Notes: generated by a model from the sequence alone, not told the origin. DNA of 64,000 nucleotides from Phyllobacterium zundukense (GCF_025452195.1 NZ_CP104973.1:2897001-2961000); one strand, 5' to 3'. Counted from the stretch's first letter, positions 30,007 through 38,958 are shown. Program-made: numbers and translations.

Positions 30007-31020
30007 ATGTCACGCAAGACGATGATCGAGGCCATTCGCGACGCGATGGATATCATGATGGAACGCGACGACAACGTTGTCGTGTTCGGTGAAGATGTGG
30101 GCTTTTTCGGTGGTGTTTTCCGCTGTACCCAAGGTCTTCAGGCCAAATATGGCAAGACGCGTTGTTTCGATGCGCCGATCAGCGAGGCGGGTATTGTTGG
30201 CGCGGCGATCGGCATGGCCGCGTATGGGCTGAAGCCCTGCATCGAGATCCAGTTCGCCGACTATGTTTATCCCGCCTATGATCAGATCGTCTCGGAGGCG
30301 GCACGCCTGCGCTACAGGTCCAATGGCGATTTTACCTGTCCGATCGTCGTGCGCATGCCGGTTGGCGGTGGTATTTTTGGTGGTCAGACCCACAGTCAGA
30401 GCCCTGAAGCGCTGTTTACGCACGTTTCCGGCCTGAAAGTGGTCGTTCCCTCCAATCCGCATGACGCGAAGGGTCTGCTTATCTCAGCGATCGAAGACCC
30501 TGACCCGGTGATCTTCCTCGAACCCAAGCGGCTCTATAATGGGCCGTTCGACGGTCATTATGACAGGCCGGTAACGCCTTGGTCGAAGCACGACCTCGGC
30601 GAGGTTCCGGACGGTCATTATACGGTACCGCTTGGCAAGGCGATCAAGCGCCGTGAAGGTTCGAAGCTGACGATTCTTGCTTATGGCACAATGGTTTACG
30701 TGGCCGAAGCCGCTGCAGAGGAACATGGCATAGACGCCGAAATCATCGATCTTCGCACGCTTTTACCACTCGATCTCGAAACCATCATCGAATCCGTTTC
30801 AAAGACCGGCCGCTGCGTCGTCGTCCATGAAGCGACATTGACCTCGGGTTTTGGCGCGGAACTCGCGGCATTGGTCCAGGAACATTGTTTCTACAAGCTC
30901 GAAGCGCCGGTAGCGCGGGTAACCGGGTGGGACACGCCTTATCCGCATGCGCAGGAGTGGGACTATTTCCCGGGGCCCGTGCGTCTTGGACGCGCGCTTG
31001 TCGAAACGCTGGAGGGATAG
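30007..31020 (+). CDS. bkdA2: Branched-chain 2-oxoacid dehydrogenase E1 beta
   Basis: 337-aa partner of E1 alpha forming the alpha2-beta2 heterotetramer. Transketolase pyrimidine domain (GEDVGFFGGVFRCTQGLQ, EAGIVGAAIGMA) and C-terminal transketolase domain (EIIDLRTLLPLDLE). Separated by 3 bp from E1 alpha and 4 bp from E2. Confidence 0.95.
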   Translation: MSRKTMIEAIRDAMDIMMERDDNVVVFGEDVGFFGGVFRCTQGLQAKYGKTRCFDAPISEAGIVGAAIGMAAYGLKPCIEIQFADYVYPAYDQIVSEAARLRYRSNGDFTCPIVVRMPVGGGIFGGQTHSQSPEALFTHVSGLKVVVPSNPHDAKGLLISAIEDPDPVIFLEPKRLYNGPFDGHYDRPVTPWSKHDLGEVPDGHYTVPLGKAIKRREGSKLTILAYGTMVYVAEAAAEEHGIDAEIIDLRTLLPLDLETIIESVSKTGRCVVVHEATLTSGFGAELAALVQEHCFYKLEAPVARVTGWDTPYPHAQEWDYFPGPVRLGRALVETLEG

Positions 31021-31024
31021 CGCT

Positions 31025-32296
31025 ATGGGTGAGTATATCATCAAGCTGCCGGATGTCGGTGAAGGCGTTGCGGAAGCTGAACTCGTTGAATGGAATGTGA
31101 AAATTGGCGATCTGGTGCGCGAGGACACGGTGCTTGCCGCTGTGATGACCGACAAGGCAACGGTCGAGATTCCGTCGCCAGTGGACGGCGAGATCATCTG
31201 GCTCGGCGGCGAGATTGGTCAGATCCTTGCGATCGGTTCGCCGCTGGTCCGCTTGAAGATTGAAGGTGAAGGCCACGTGGTCGAGGCCGTGCCAGCCAAA
31301 CCGGTGAAGGCCGAGGCACCAGCAGCAGAGGCGGAGAAAAAGGCCGAAGTGCCAAAAGCTCCAGCCGAAAAACCAAAGCCAATAGCAGCTCTTACAGCGC
31401 CAAAAACGCCGGTTGTAACAAGTCCTTTTAGCGCCAACGCGCCGCGCGATGAAGGCGAGAAGCCGCTTGCGTCTCCGGCCGTTCGGTTGCGCGCAAAGGA
31501 GGCAGGCGTGGACCTTCGTCAGGTCAGCGGCACGGGCCCGGCCGGGCGCATTAGCCATGAAGATCTCGAAGCCTTCTTCGCGCGCGGTTCGCAAAAGCCC
31601 GGTGCCACGGCACTTGCTCCCGACAATTCCGTCAAGGAAATCAAGGTTGTAGGCTTGCGCCGCAAGATCGCGGAGAAGATGGCGATCGCCAAATCGCACA
31701 TTCCGCACATCACCTATGTCGAGGAAATCGATGTCACCTCCCTGGAGGAATTGCGCGCAACACTCAATGCCAACAAGCGCGCCGAGCAGTCAAAACTGAC
31801 CATTTTGCCTTTTCTGATGCGGGCGATGGTGCGGGCAATTGCCGATCAGCCGCAACTCAATGCGCTTTACGACGACGAAGCCAATGTTATCCATCAGCAT
31901 GGCGGCGTTCACATCGGCATAGCGGCGCAAACGCCGAACGGCTTGGTGGTTCCAGTGGTCAAGCACGCCGAGGCGCGTACGCTCTGGGATTGCGCCGCAG
32001 AGGTCAATTTGCTGGCAGATGCGGCCAAAACCGGTACGGCAACGCGCGAACAGTTGAGCGGATCGACGATCACGATCACGTCGCTCGGCAGCATGGGCGG
32101 GGTGGTAACGACGCCGGTGATCAATTACCCTGAGGTTGCGATCATCGGCGTCAACAAGATCATGACACGGCCGATGTGGGACGGAACGAACTTTATCCCC
32201 CGCAAGATGATGAACCTGTCCTCGAGTTTCGACCATCGCGTTATCGACGGCTGGGATGCTGCTGTTTTCATTCAGCGAGATCAAGACGCTGCTTGA
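31025..32296 (+). CDS. bkdB: Branched-chain 2-oxoacid dehydrogenase E2 (3' frameshift)
   Basis: Dihydrolipoyl acyltransferase core. One lipoyl domain (lysine in VMTDKATVEIPS), an Ala/Pro-rich linker, the E1/E3-binding domain (SPAVRLRAKEAGVDL) and the catalytic domain with FDHRVIDG. After FIQR the frame reads DQDAA and stops at 32296. Dropping one base in CGAGATC at 32276-32282 restores IKTLLETPALIFVEG and moves the stop to 32327, 3 bp before the E3 gene, matching the operon spacing. The active-site motif is kept, but the last residues that pack the E2 core are lost if the shift is real. Confidence 0.9.
   Translation: MGEYIIKLPDVGEGVAEAELVEWNVKIGDLVREDTVLAAVMTDKATVEIPSPVDGEIIWLGGEIGQILAIGSPLVRLKIEGEGHVVEAVPAKPVKAEAPAAEAEKKAEVPKAPAEKPKPIAALTAPKTPVVTSPFSANAPRDEGEKPLASPAVRLRAKEAGVDLRQVSGTGPAGRISHEDLEAFFARGSQKPGATALAPDNSVKEIKVVGLRRKIAEKMAIAKSHIPHITYVEEIDVTSLEELRATLNANKRAEQSKLTILPFLMRAMVRAIADQPQLNALYDDEANVIHQHGGVHIGIAAQTPNGLVVPVVKHAEARTLWDCAAEVNLLADAAKTGTATREQLSGSTITITSLGSMGGVVTTPVINYPEVAIIGVNKIMTRPMWDGTNFIPRKMMNLSSSFDHRVIDGWDAAVFIQRDQDAA
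32276..32282 (+). other. Frameshift site in E2 gene
   Basis: Heptamer CGAGATC. Removing the third-from-left G, to read CGAATC (a GANTC site), restores the expected E2 C-terminus. The same heptamer marks the RND permease frameshift at 49757-49763. No slippery heptamer for programmed frameshifting is present. Confidence 0.7.
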
Positions 32297-32330
32297 AACG
32301 CCGGCGCTGATTTTTGTGGAAGGTTGAGCG

Positions 32331-33728
32331 ATGAAGGATATTTCCTGCAAACTGCTGGTCATCGGCGCGGGTCCCGGCGGCTATATCTGCGCCATTCGGG
32401 CTGGTCAGCTGAATGTCGATACGGTGATTGTCGAAGCGGCAAAGGTTGGCGGCACCTGCCTGATGGTCGGGTGCATTCCGTCCAAAGCACTGATCCATGC
32501 CGCGCAAGAGTTTGAAAAGGTTGCACATTTCGCCGCCAATCGGACACCTCTCGGTATTTCCGTGGGTGAACCGGCGATCGACTTTTCAAAGACTATCGCC
32601 TGGAAAGACGGGATCGTCAGCCGACTGAACAATGGCGTTGCCGGACTGCTCAAGAAGGCCAATGTCAAGATCGTCACCGGCAAGGCGAAATTCCGCGATG
32701 GCAAGACCGTGGAGGTCGAAACACTGACGGGCCAGCAGATCATCAGGGCAGAAAACGTAGTGATTGCAACGGGTTCGGCTCCTGTCGAGATTCCGTCGCT
32801 GCCGTTTGGCGGCAATGTCATTTCTTCGACCGAGGCGCTGGCTCTGAATAAAATCCCGGAGAACCTGGTCGTTGTCGGAGGCGGTTATATCGGTCTTGAA
32901 CTCGGGACAGCCTTTGCCAAACTCGGCTCCAAAGTGACGGTTGTCGAGGCCTTGCCCAAGATACTGCCGCAATACGATGCGGAGCTGACCCGGCCAATCG
33001 TCAAGCATATCAATGAGTTAGGTATGACGATACTAACCGGAGCCAAGGCCAAGGGCATGAGCACCAAGGGCGATGCGCTGCTGATCGAAACCGTGGACGA
33101 CCAGGATGAAAGAATCCCGGCTGACAAAGTGCTGGTGACCGTCGGCCGCAAGCCGGTGACGACCGGCTGGGGTCTTGAGGAAATCGACCTCGACATGGAC
33201 GGAAAGTTCGTCAGAATCGATGATAAGTGCCGCACCTCGATGCGGGGCGTTTATGCCATCGGCGACGTGACAGGCGAACCCATGCTCGCACACCGTGCCA
33301 TGGCGCAGGGCGAAATGGTGGCGGAAATCATTGCCGGCGAGAACCGCAGCTGGGACAAACGCGCCATTGCCGCGGTGTGTTTTACCGATCCCGAGATTGT
33401 TTCTGTTGGCTTTTCTCCCGAAGAGGCGAAGCAAGCCGGCCACGAAATCAAGATCGGCCTGTTTCCCTTCGCCGCCAATGGCCGCGCCATGACACAGGAG
33501 GGCGAGGAGGGATTCGTCCGCGTCGTCGCCGCTGCCGGCAACCATCTTATCCTCGGAATCCAGGCGGTCGGGCAGGGCGTATCGGAGCTCTCGGCCTCCT
33601 TTGCCCTTGCCCTGGAGATGGGTGCGCGACTGGAGGATATCGCCGGGACGATCCACGCCCACCCGACGCAGAGCGAAGGTTTTCAGGAAGCCGCCCTCAA
33701 GGCGCTGGGACACGCGCTGCATATTTGA
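32331..33728 (+). CDS. lpdV: Dihydrolipoyl dehydrogenase (E3)
   Basis: 465-aa FAD enzyme that reoxidises lipoyl groups of E2 using NAD+. FAD-binding [18 protein letters not shown], redox disulfide [16 protein letters not shown]-binding [12 protein letters not shown], and the C-terminal [12 protein letters not shown]. Last gene of the bkd operon, hence the branched-chain-specific isoform is likely, though sharing with other complexes cannot be excluded. Confidence 0.95.
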   Translation: MKDISCKLLVIGAGPGGYICAIRAGQLNVDTVIVEAAKVGGTCLMVGCIPSKALIHAAQEFEKVAHFAANRTPLGISVGEPAIDFSKTIAWKDGIVSRLNNGVAGLLKKANVKIVTGKAKFRDGKTVEVETLTGQQIIRAENVVIATGSAPVEIPSLPFGGNVISSTEALALNKIPENLVVVGGGYIGLELGTAFAKLGSKVTVVEALPKILPQYDAELTRPIVKHINELGMTILTGAKAKGMSTKGDALLIETVDDQDERIPADKVLVTVGRKPVTTGWGLEEIDLDMDGKFVRIDDKCRTSMRGVYAIGDVTGEPMLAHRAMAQGEMVAEIIAGENRSWDKRAIAAVCFTDPEIVSVGFSPEEAKQAGHEIKIGLFPFAANGRAMTQEGEEGFVRVVAAAGNHLILGIQAVGQGVSELSASFALALEMGARLEDIAGTIHAHPTQSEGFQEAALKALGHALHI

Positions 33729-33914
33729 GCGCAACTCAACGCAATCAGATTGAAGCTCCAGGTTGAAAATCCTGCGCCAGTTTCGCGGATTCTTGCATCA
33801 GAATCGGGAGTCCCTGCGCAGGAATGACTCCAACTTGCATCAAAAAAGTTTTGGAATGGCGGTTCATGGGGCCGAAATGCCGAAAAAACGCCCGGAAGAA
33901 GGCATCTCGCCGCA

Positions 33915-33944
33915 GAATTAATTGAACGATCGTTCAATTAATTC
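33915..33944. promoter_or_regulatory. 30-bp perfect palindrome, TetR-operator-like
   Basis: Left half GAATTAATTGAACGA and right half TCGTTCAATTAATTC are exact reverse complements. The inner TTGAACGATCGTTCAA has the size and symmetry of TetR-family operators. Both flanking genes point towards it, so no known promoter is nearby, and no TetR gene is adjacent. It could alternatively act as an RNA stem. Confidence 0.55.
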
Positions 33945-33962
33945 TCGGGGTGCTTCGGGTCT

Positions 33963-33989
33963 AAAAAATAGCCGGACTTGCGTCCGGCT
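33963..33989 (-). terminator. Intrinsic terminator of the RidA gene
   Basis: On the minus strand AGCCGGAC, loop GCAA, GTCCGGCT is followed by ATTTTTT. It is about 110 bp after the RidA stop and fits a rho-independent terminator for that gene. Confidence 0.8.
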
Positions 33990-34101
33990 TAATGGGGGGA
34001 ACCAGGCGCGCGCCAAAATTCGGGGAGGAGGAGCCGCGCCTAGTCTTTATGATGTACTCCTGTTGGAGCCATACTTCAAGGACTAATACTTTTGATGTAT
34101 A

Positions 34102-34497
34102 TCACTCTAATACCGCCACTGCGTCAACTTCCAGCATATAATCGGGGTCGGTCAACGCCGCTACGCCGACCAGCGTGTCGGTTGGCTTGTGATCGTTGAA
34201 CAAGGAAATGCGTCCTTCTTCGATCATGGCCAAGTGCTCGCGCTGATAATTGGCGACCAAGATTGTCAGCTTCGTAACCTGTCGAGGCTCCGCGCCCGCA
34301 GCGGCAAGCGCCCTGCCGATGTTTGCAAACACCTGACGGGCCTGAGCCGTCATATCGCCGCGACCGACAAGGTTGCCCTGGCTGTCTTCAGCCACCTGTC
34401 CAGCGATAAAAATCATTCGGCTGCCCGTAGCAACGATCACATGGCTGTAGGTCTGCGGGGTGGAGATGCCGTCAGGATTGATACATTTCAATGTCAT
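34102..34497 (-). CDS. RidA family protein
   Basis: 131-aa member of the YjgF/YER057c/UK114 family; archetypal RidA hydrolyses reactive enamine/imine intermediates from PLP enzymes. Segments GQVAEDSQGNLVGRGDM, QVFANIGRALAAAGAE and the C-terminal YMLEVDAVAVLE fit the fold. The usual catalytic arginine position near the IxxxR stretch of canonical RidA is not obvious, so it may belong to another Rid subgroup. ATG 34497 follows GAGG. Confidence 0.87.
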   Translation of the reverse strand: MTLKCINPDGISTPQTYSHVIVATGSRMIFIAGQVAEDSQGNLVGRGDMTAQARQVFANIGRALAAAGAEPRQVTKLTILVANYQREHLAMIEEGRISLFNDHKPTDTLVGVAALTDPDYMLEVDAVAVLE

Positions 34498-34520
34498 GGT
34501 TTTGTCCTCGCGTTGTTCGA

Positions 34521-34692
34521 AAAAAACCCCCCTCCCTGCTGCTACGCAGCCTCCCTCCCCACAAGGGGGAGGACAAGACCCTAGCAGGCCTTCGCCTCTG
34601 TCCAAATTAAACCATTACTCTACAAGACATGGCACCATTACCCTCCCCCTTGTGGGGAGGGACAGAGCGAAGCGACAGGGAGGGGTGTTTTG
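34521..34692. repeat. Long imperfect palindrome upstream of the RidA gene
   Basis: Arms of nearly 50 bp: CCCCCCTCCCTG...CCTCCCTCCCCACAAGGGGGAGG on the left, and its inverted counterpart (CCTCCCCCTTGTGGGGAGGG...CAGGGAGGGGTGTTT) on the right, separated by about 60 bp. The sections between the C-rich blocks differ (CTGCTACGCAG against TCGCTTCGCTC). It lies between the parE 3' side and the RidA start and would be part of the RidA leader. Confidence 0.7.
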
Positions 34693-34756
34693 AAAGCCGT
34701 GCAATGCGCGGCACGCATAGTAAGCTAGTCGAGCGACGCAAGTTGAGGCAGAAGCC

Positions 34757-36832
34757 CTAAATATCCAGTTCCTCAACGAACGCGGCGCGATCCTGGATGA
34801 AGCGGAAGCGCGCGTCGGGGCGGGTGCCCATCAGATCGTCCACGGCAAGCTTGGTTTCGTTGGCCCATTCCTCGTCGATCTGGACACGCAGCAGGGTGCG
34901 CTTCTTGCGGTCCATCGTGGTTTCCTTGAGCTGGTCGGCGCGCATTTCGCCAAGGCCCTTGAACCGGCCGATCTCAACCTTGCCCTTGCCGGTAAACAGC
35001 GTCTTCAGGAGCTCGTCCTTATGGGCATCGTTGCGGGCATAGGCGACCTTGCCGCCCTGCGCGAGACGGTAGAGTGGCGGTACACCAAGGAAGAGGTGGC
35101 CGTTGCGGATCAGCTCGGGCATTTCCTGGTAGAAGAAGGTGATGAGCAGCGATGCGATATGCGCGCCATCGACGTCGGCGTCGGTCATGATGATGATGCG
35201 GTCGTAGCGCAAATCCTCGTCGCGGTATTTCGAGCGGGTGCCGCAACCGAGCGCCAGGATGAGATCGCCGATCTGCTGGTTGGCCGTCATCTTTTCGCGT
35301 CCGGCACTGACCACATTCAAAATCTTGCCGCGCAGCGGCAGCACAGCCTGTGTGGCGCGATCGCGCGCCTGTTTGGCCGAACCGCCAGCGCTGTCGCCCT
35401 CCACGATGAAGAGCTCGGCGCCCAGCGCCCCGGTCTGGCTGCAATCGGCAAGCTTGCCCGGCAGGCGCAGCTTCTTGACGGCGGATTTGCGATTGACCTC
35501 TTTTTCCTGGCGGCGTTTGACGCGCTCTTCAGCCCGGTCCACCACCCAGTCGAGCAACTTCGATGCTTCCTGCGGCGAGGCGGCGAGCCAATGATCGAAT
35601 GGATCGCGAATGACATTTTCAACGATGCGCTGTGCTTCGACCGTCGCCAGCTTGTCCTTGGTCTGGCCAACGAACTCCGGCTCGCGGATGAACACCGAAA
35701 GCATGGCGGCAGCGGAGATCATGACGTCATCGGTGGTGATGATCGAGGCGCGCTTGTTGCCGGTGAGTTCCGCATAGGCCTTGAGGCCGCGGGTGAGCGC
35801 GATGCGCAGCCCCGCTTCATGGGTGCCGCCTTCGCCTGTCGGAATGGTATTGCAATAGGAATTGACGAAACCATCGCCGCCATACCAGGCGACAGCCCAT
35901 TCCATGGCGCCATGGCCGCTGGTTTTCTCCGTCTTTCCTGCAAACATTTCGCGCGTGATCTGAAAATCCTTGCCGAGCGAGGCGCCGAGATAATCCTTGA
36001 GGCCGCCCGGGAAATGGAAGACGGCCTTGTCCGGCGTCGGATCCTTCGGATCGAGCAGCGACGGCGCGCAATTCCACCGGATTTCGACGCCACCGAAGAG
36101 ATAGGCTTTCGAGCGCGCCATCTTGTAAAGCCGCGCGGGGTCGAACTTGGCGCCCTGACCGAAGATCTCGGCATCGGGATGGAAGGTCACACGCGTTCCG
36201 CGCCGGTTCTGCACTTCGCCGACTTCTTCAAGCGGTCCAAGCGCCTTGCCGCGCGAAAAGCGCTGGCGATAAAGGCGGCGGTTGCGCGCGACCTCGACTT
36301 CAACGTGGTCCGAGAGCGCGTTGACGACCGAAACACCGACGCCATGCAGGCCGCCGGAGGTTTCGTAGACTTTGGAGTCGAACTTGCCGCCGGCGTGCAG
36401 CATCGTCATGATGACTTCGAGCGCGGATTTGTCCTTGAATTTCGGATGCGGATCGACCGGCATGCCGCGACCATTGTCCGTGACCGACAGATAGCCGTTT
36501 TCGTCGAGATCGATATCGATGAAATTGGCGTGACCGGCAACGGCCTCGTCCATGGAATTATCGATGACTTCAGCGAACAGATGATGCAGCGCGCGCTCGT
36601 CCGTGCCACCAATATACATGCCCGGACGGCGGCGAACCGGCTCCAGCCCTTCCAGAACCTCGATATCGGCGGCATTGTAATTGCCGCTGGCTTCGGGCGC
36701 GGTGCGCGCGGATTTGACAGGCAGGGCGGGGGCAGGCTTGGCAACTTGATCAGAACGTGCGGGTTCGCTCGCCGCCTGCCGCTCGCGCGCGGTTTTTACG
36801 ATCGCTGAAAAGAGGTCGTTATTGTCATCCAT
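34757..36832 (-). CDS. parE: DNA topoisomerase IV subunit B
   Basis: ATPase subunit of topoisomerase IV, which decatenates daughter chromosomes. 691 aa. GHKL ATPase site (EVIDNSMDEAVAG, DNGRGMPVD, GGLHGVGVSVVNAL), transducer domain, and TOPRIM (VEGDSAGGSAKQARDR, DADVDGAHI). An N-terminal extension of about 50 residues precedes the ATPase domain. It is shorter than typical GyrB and lacks its insert, which favours ParE. Confidence 0.95.
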   Translation of the reverse strand: MDDNNDLFSAIVKTARERQAASEPARSDQVAKPAPALPVKSARTAPEASGNYNAADIEVLEGLEPVRRRPGMYIGGTDERALHHLFAEVIDNSMDEAVAGHANFIDIDLDENGYLSVTDNGRGMPVDPHPKFKDKSALEVIMTMLHAGGKFDSKVYETSGGLHGVGVSVVNALSDHVEVEVARNRRLYRQRFSRGKALGPLEEVGEVQNRRGTRVTFHPDAEIFGQGAKFDPARLYKMARSKAYLFGGVEIRWNCAPSLLDPKDPTPDKAVFHFPGGLKDYLGASLGKDFQITREMFAGKTEKTSGHGAMEWAVAWYGGDGFVNSYCNTIPTGEGGTHEAGLRIALTRGLKAYAELTGNKRASIITTDDVMISAAAMLSVFIREPEFVGQTKDKLATVEAQRIVENVIRDPFDHWLAASPQEASKLLDWVVDRAEERVKRRQEKEVNRKSAVKKLRLPGKLADCSQTGALGAELFIVEGDSAGGSAKQARDRATQAVLPLRGKILNVVSAGREKMTANQQIGDLILALGCGTRSKYRDEDLRYDRIIIMTDADVDGAHIASLLITFFYQEMPELIRNGHLFLGVPPLYRLAQGGKVAYARNDAHKDELLKTLFTGKGKVEIGRFKGLGEMRADQLKETTMDRKKRTLLRVQIDEEWANETKLAVDDLMGTRPDARFRFIQDRAAFVEELDI

Positions 36833-37012
36833 GGTCTTGTTCGGCCAACTTCATAGAGATTCTGAATCACCCTTGATATTTGCACGCTTCATGGCGAAAC
36901 GCGATGGGAGTTCGCTGTCTGTTCCGGTGTTCACCCACAGAACTATACGCCCGAGCGCTTACATTCAAGTGTGGCTGAAAAACTGACGCAAAGCATCGTG
37001 GAGAGTAAAACG
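36833..37012. promoter_or_regulatory. parE upstream region
   Basis: 180 bp between the parE start and the first palindromic element. It should carry the parE promoter on the minus strand. No distinct motif was recognised. Confidence 0.4.
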
Positions 37013-37185
37013 TGGCAAAACCGCCATGTGCGTGGTTCGTCGTTCGACAAGCTCACGATGAGGGAGGTTGAGTGCTGCAAGATTAATCACCAACGTTTGA
37101 GCCATCCCAGCATTCAAGCTCCCCTGCAATCAACCCACCTCCCTCATGGTGAGCTTGTCGAACCACGCACATGGCGGTTTTGCCA
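37013..37185. repeat. Palindromic element, family 2, copy A
   Basis: 173 bp with about 50-bp arms: left TGGCAAAACCGCCATGTGCG then TGGTTCG...ACAAGCTCAC...ATGAGGGAGGT; right is the inverted ACCTCCCTCATGGTGAGCTT...GTTTTGCCA. The left arm carries an extra TCGTTCG. The central part holds AATCACCAACGTTTGAGCCA. Confidence 0.8.
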
Positions 37186-37211
37186 AGCCTACCACCCAGT
37201 AACTATACAAA

Positions 37212-37508
37212 TTATTCTGAGCGCTTTGAGCGATTCCTGGAGAGCTCGGGAAGTCCTTCATAGTTCATGGCAATAAGTGCTTGCTTCTTCACACGCGACC
37301 ATCCTTTGATTTGCCGTTCGCGCGCGATCGCATCCAAAATGCGATCGTAGGTCTCGGTAAAAACAAGTTCAACAGGAAGCCGCGAGCGTGTGTAACCATT
37401 GTAGATCGCCGCGTTGTGCTCCCACACCCGGCCTTCGACTTCCTGCTTCGTGAGTCCTGTGTAATATGAACCATCCGCACAACGAAGAATATAAACGGTT
37501 ACTTCCAT
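37212..37508 (-). CDS. GIY-YIG nuclease family protein (UPF0213)
   Basis: 98-aa single-domain GIY-YIG protein. The motif is present as VYILRCADGSYYTGLT near the start, followed by the conserved arginine region EGRVWEHNAA and a late ARERQIKGWSRVKKQALI. Such stand-alone proteins are of unknown role; some family members nick DNA. The gene sits between copies A and B of palindrome family 2. ATG 37508 follows GAGG. Confidence 0.88.
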   Translation of the reverse strand: MEVTVYILRCADGSYYTGLTKQEVEGRVWEHNAAIYNGYTRSRLPVELVFTETYDRILDAIARERQIKGWSRVKKQALIAMNYEGLPELSRNRSKRSE

Positions 37509-37597
37509 AAGGACCTCGCCCAACCTGCGACACCGTAGAAACGATAGTCAGTTCGGGCAATTCAACCAAAGTTTGAACAACGCAATTGCATCGATTC

Positions 37598-37743
37598 CAT
37601 GTGCGTGGTTCGACAAGCTCACCATGAGGGAGGTAGGGTATTGCAATAACAATCACCAACGTTTGGCTGTCGACAACTGTTGAGCAATCCCAGCGTTTCA
37701 AACTCCCCCGCAATCAACACACCTCCCTCATGGTGAGCTTGTC
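37598..37743. repeat. Palindromic element, family 2, copy B (truncated)
   Basis: Left arm CATGTGCGTGGTTCGACAAG then CTCACCATGAGGGAGGT; right arm ACCTCCCTCATGGTGAGCTT ends abruptly after GTC, where the sequence departs from the other copies. Outer bases of the arms are missing. Confidence 0.75.
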
Positions 37744-37775
37744 TTTGAGGTTCATTGTGGACGTGGAGAGTACCT

Positions 37776-37983
37776 TGGCAAAACCGCCATGTGCGTGGTT
37801 CGACAAGCTCACCATGAGGGAGGTAGAGTATTGCAACGTTAATCACCAACGTTTGAGCCATCCCAGTTAATCACCAACGTTGGAGCCATCCCAGTTAATC
37901 ACCAACGTTTGAGCCATCCCAGCTTCAAGCTCCCCTGCAATCAACCCACCTCCCTCATGGTGAGCTTGTCGAACCATGGCGGG
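37776..37983. repeat. Palindromic element, family 2, copy C
   Basis: Complete left arm (TGGCAAAACCGCC...GAGGGAGGT). The right arm has lost the CGCACA stretch (CGAACCATGGCGGGA). The centre is expanded by a 28-bp tandem repeat, making it longer than copy A. It ends about 50 bp before the EamA start. Confidence 0.78.
37838..37921. repeat. 28-bp tandem repeat, three units
   Basis: Units at 37838-37865, 37866-37893 and 37894-37921, each starting GTTAATCACCAACGTT and ending GAGCCATCCCA; the second differs by one base. Contiguous, no spacers, so not CRISPR. A single similar unit sits in the centre of copy A. Confidence 0.85.
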
Positions 37984-38034
37984 AGCGATATTCCAGCAAG
38001 CCACGTCGCCGCGGCGTCCAGAGGAATGATGAGC

Positions 38035-38958
38035 ATGGAAAATACAACCGCACAGCAGGTGCAGGGTGTGTCGATGATGGCGGCGGCCATGTTCTTCCTG
38101 CCCGTGATGGACGCCATTGCCAAATGGCTTTCGACGGTGGACAGCGTCTCGCCGGCAACCGTAACGCTCTTCCGTTTTGGATTTCAGGCCATGCTTGCCG
38201 CGATGATCATCATTGCCATGACCGGGGTCAAATCCTTAAGGCCCGTCAAGCTATGGGGTAATCTGTTTCGCGGCGTTCTCATGGGTGTCGGAGGGCTCTG
38301 TTTCTATGCGGCGATCAAATACATGCCGTTGGCGGACGCCATAGCCGTGTTCTTCGTTGAACCGTTGATGCTGACGACCCTTTCGGCAATCCTGCTGAAG
38401 GAACATGTCGGCTGGCGCAGGTGGATGGCCGTCGCCATCGGGTTCATCGGCACACTGATCGTTATTCAGCCCAGCTGGGAACTCTTCGGCTGGGTTTCGC
38501 TTTTGCCTCTGGGCACGGCAGCATCCTTTGCCTTCTATCTTATCCTGAACCGACGGTATGGCACCGCCGACACAACGCTTGTCATGCAGTTATATGCGGG
38601 AGTAGGCGGTACGCTGACGACTCTCGTCGCGCTGTTCTTCGGCGCAGCCTTCGAGGTCAGCGATATGACATTCGGACTTCCCGCCAATGCCCTGTCGTGG
38701 TCTTTGCTCTTCGCAATGGGCGTCATTGCGACAACCGGACACCAGCTGATCACCAACGCCTCGCGCCTTGCCCCCGCCTCGCTGCTGGCGCCGTTTCAAT
38801 ATCTCGAAATCGTCATGGCAGTGCTCATCGGGCTCTTTGTCTTCAACGAATTCCCTACCGCATCGAAGTGGCTGGGAATCGCCATCATCGTCGCTTCCGG
38901 CGCCTATCTGATCTGGCGAGAGGGCAAACGCAAAGCGAGCGAGCCTGCGTATAACTAG
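38035..38958 (+). CDS. EamA/DMT family transporter
   Basis: 307-aa inner-membrane protein with two EamA repeats and about ten predicted helices. Conserved tracts include FYAAIKYMPLADAIAVFFVEP and LIQPSWELFG-type loops. Drug/metabolite exporters of this family move amino acids, nucleosides or other metabolites; the substrate is not predictable. ATG 38035 is chosen from several close ATGs because GAGG lies 10 bp upstream. Confidence 0.88.
   Translation: MENTTAQQVQGVSMMAAAMFFLPVMDAIAKWLSTVDSVSPATVTLFRFGFQAMLAAMIIIAMTGVKSLRPVKLWGNLFRGVLMGVGGLCFYAAIKYMPLADAIAVFFVEPLMLTTLSAILLKEHVGWRRWMAVAIGFIGTLIVIQPSWELFGWVSLLPLGTAASFAFYLILNRRYGTADTTLVMQLYAGVGGTLTTLVALFFGAAFEVSDMTFGLPANALSWSLLFAMGVIATTGHQLITNASRLAPASLLAPFQYLEIVMAVLIGLFVFNEFPTASKWLGIAIIVASGAYLIWREGKRKASEPAYN

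Larger units (their letters stand above)
33729..34101. other. Convergent intergenic region with palindrome and terminator
   Basis: 373 bp between the 3' ends of the E3 and RidA genes. It holds a 30-bp perfect palindrome (33915-33944) and a minus-strand terminator (33963-33989). The remaining 180 bp next to the E3 gene show no recognisable gene. Confidence 0.5.
37509..38034. other. Repeat-filled intergenic region
   Basis: 526 bp between the GIY-YIG and EamA genes. Almost all of it consists of palindromic copies B and C of family 2 and a 28-bp tandem repeat. The transporter ribosome-binding site is at 38021-38024. No other gene is seen. Confidence 0.6.

Noticed and set aside
32276-32327. Programmed ribosomal frameshifting in the E2 gene
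   Set aside because: No slippery heptamer or downstream stimulatory structure was seen, and E2 genes are not known to use it; a simple indel or sequencing error explains it better.
33683-33937. 84-aa minus-strand frame near the 30-bp palindrome
   Set aside because: Overlaps the E3 gene end, no domain or ribosome-binding site; considered as a relict regulator but nothing TetR-like is visible.
35021-36808. Long 595-codon open frame antisense to parE
   Set aside because: It mirrors parE codons in a high-GC gene, has no recognisable domain and no ribosome-binding site; parE is unambiguous.
37838-37921. Short repeat array resembling CRISPR
   Set aside because: Units are contiguous, with no spacers, and no cas genes are present.
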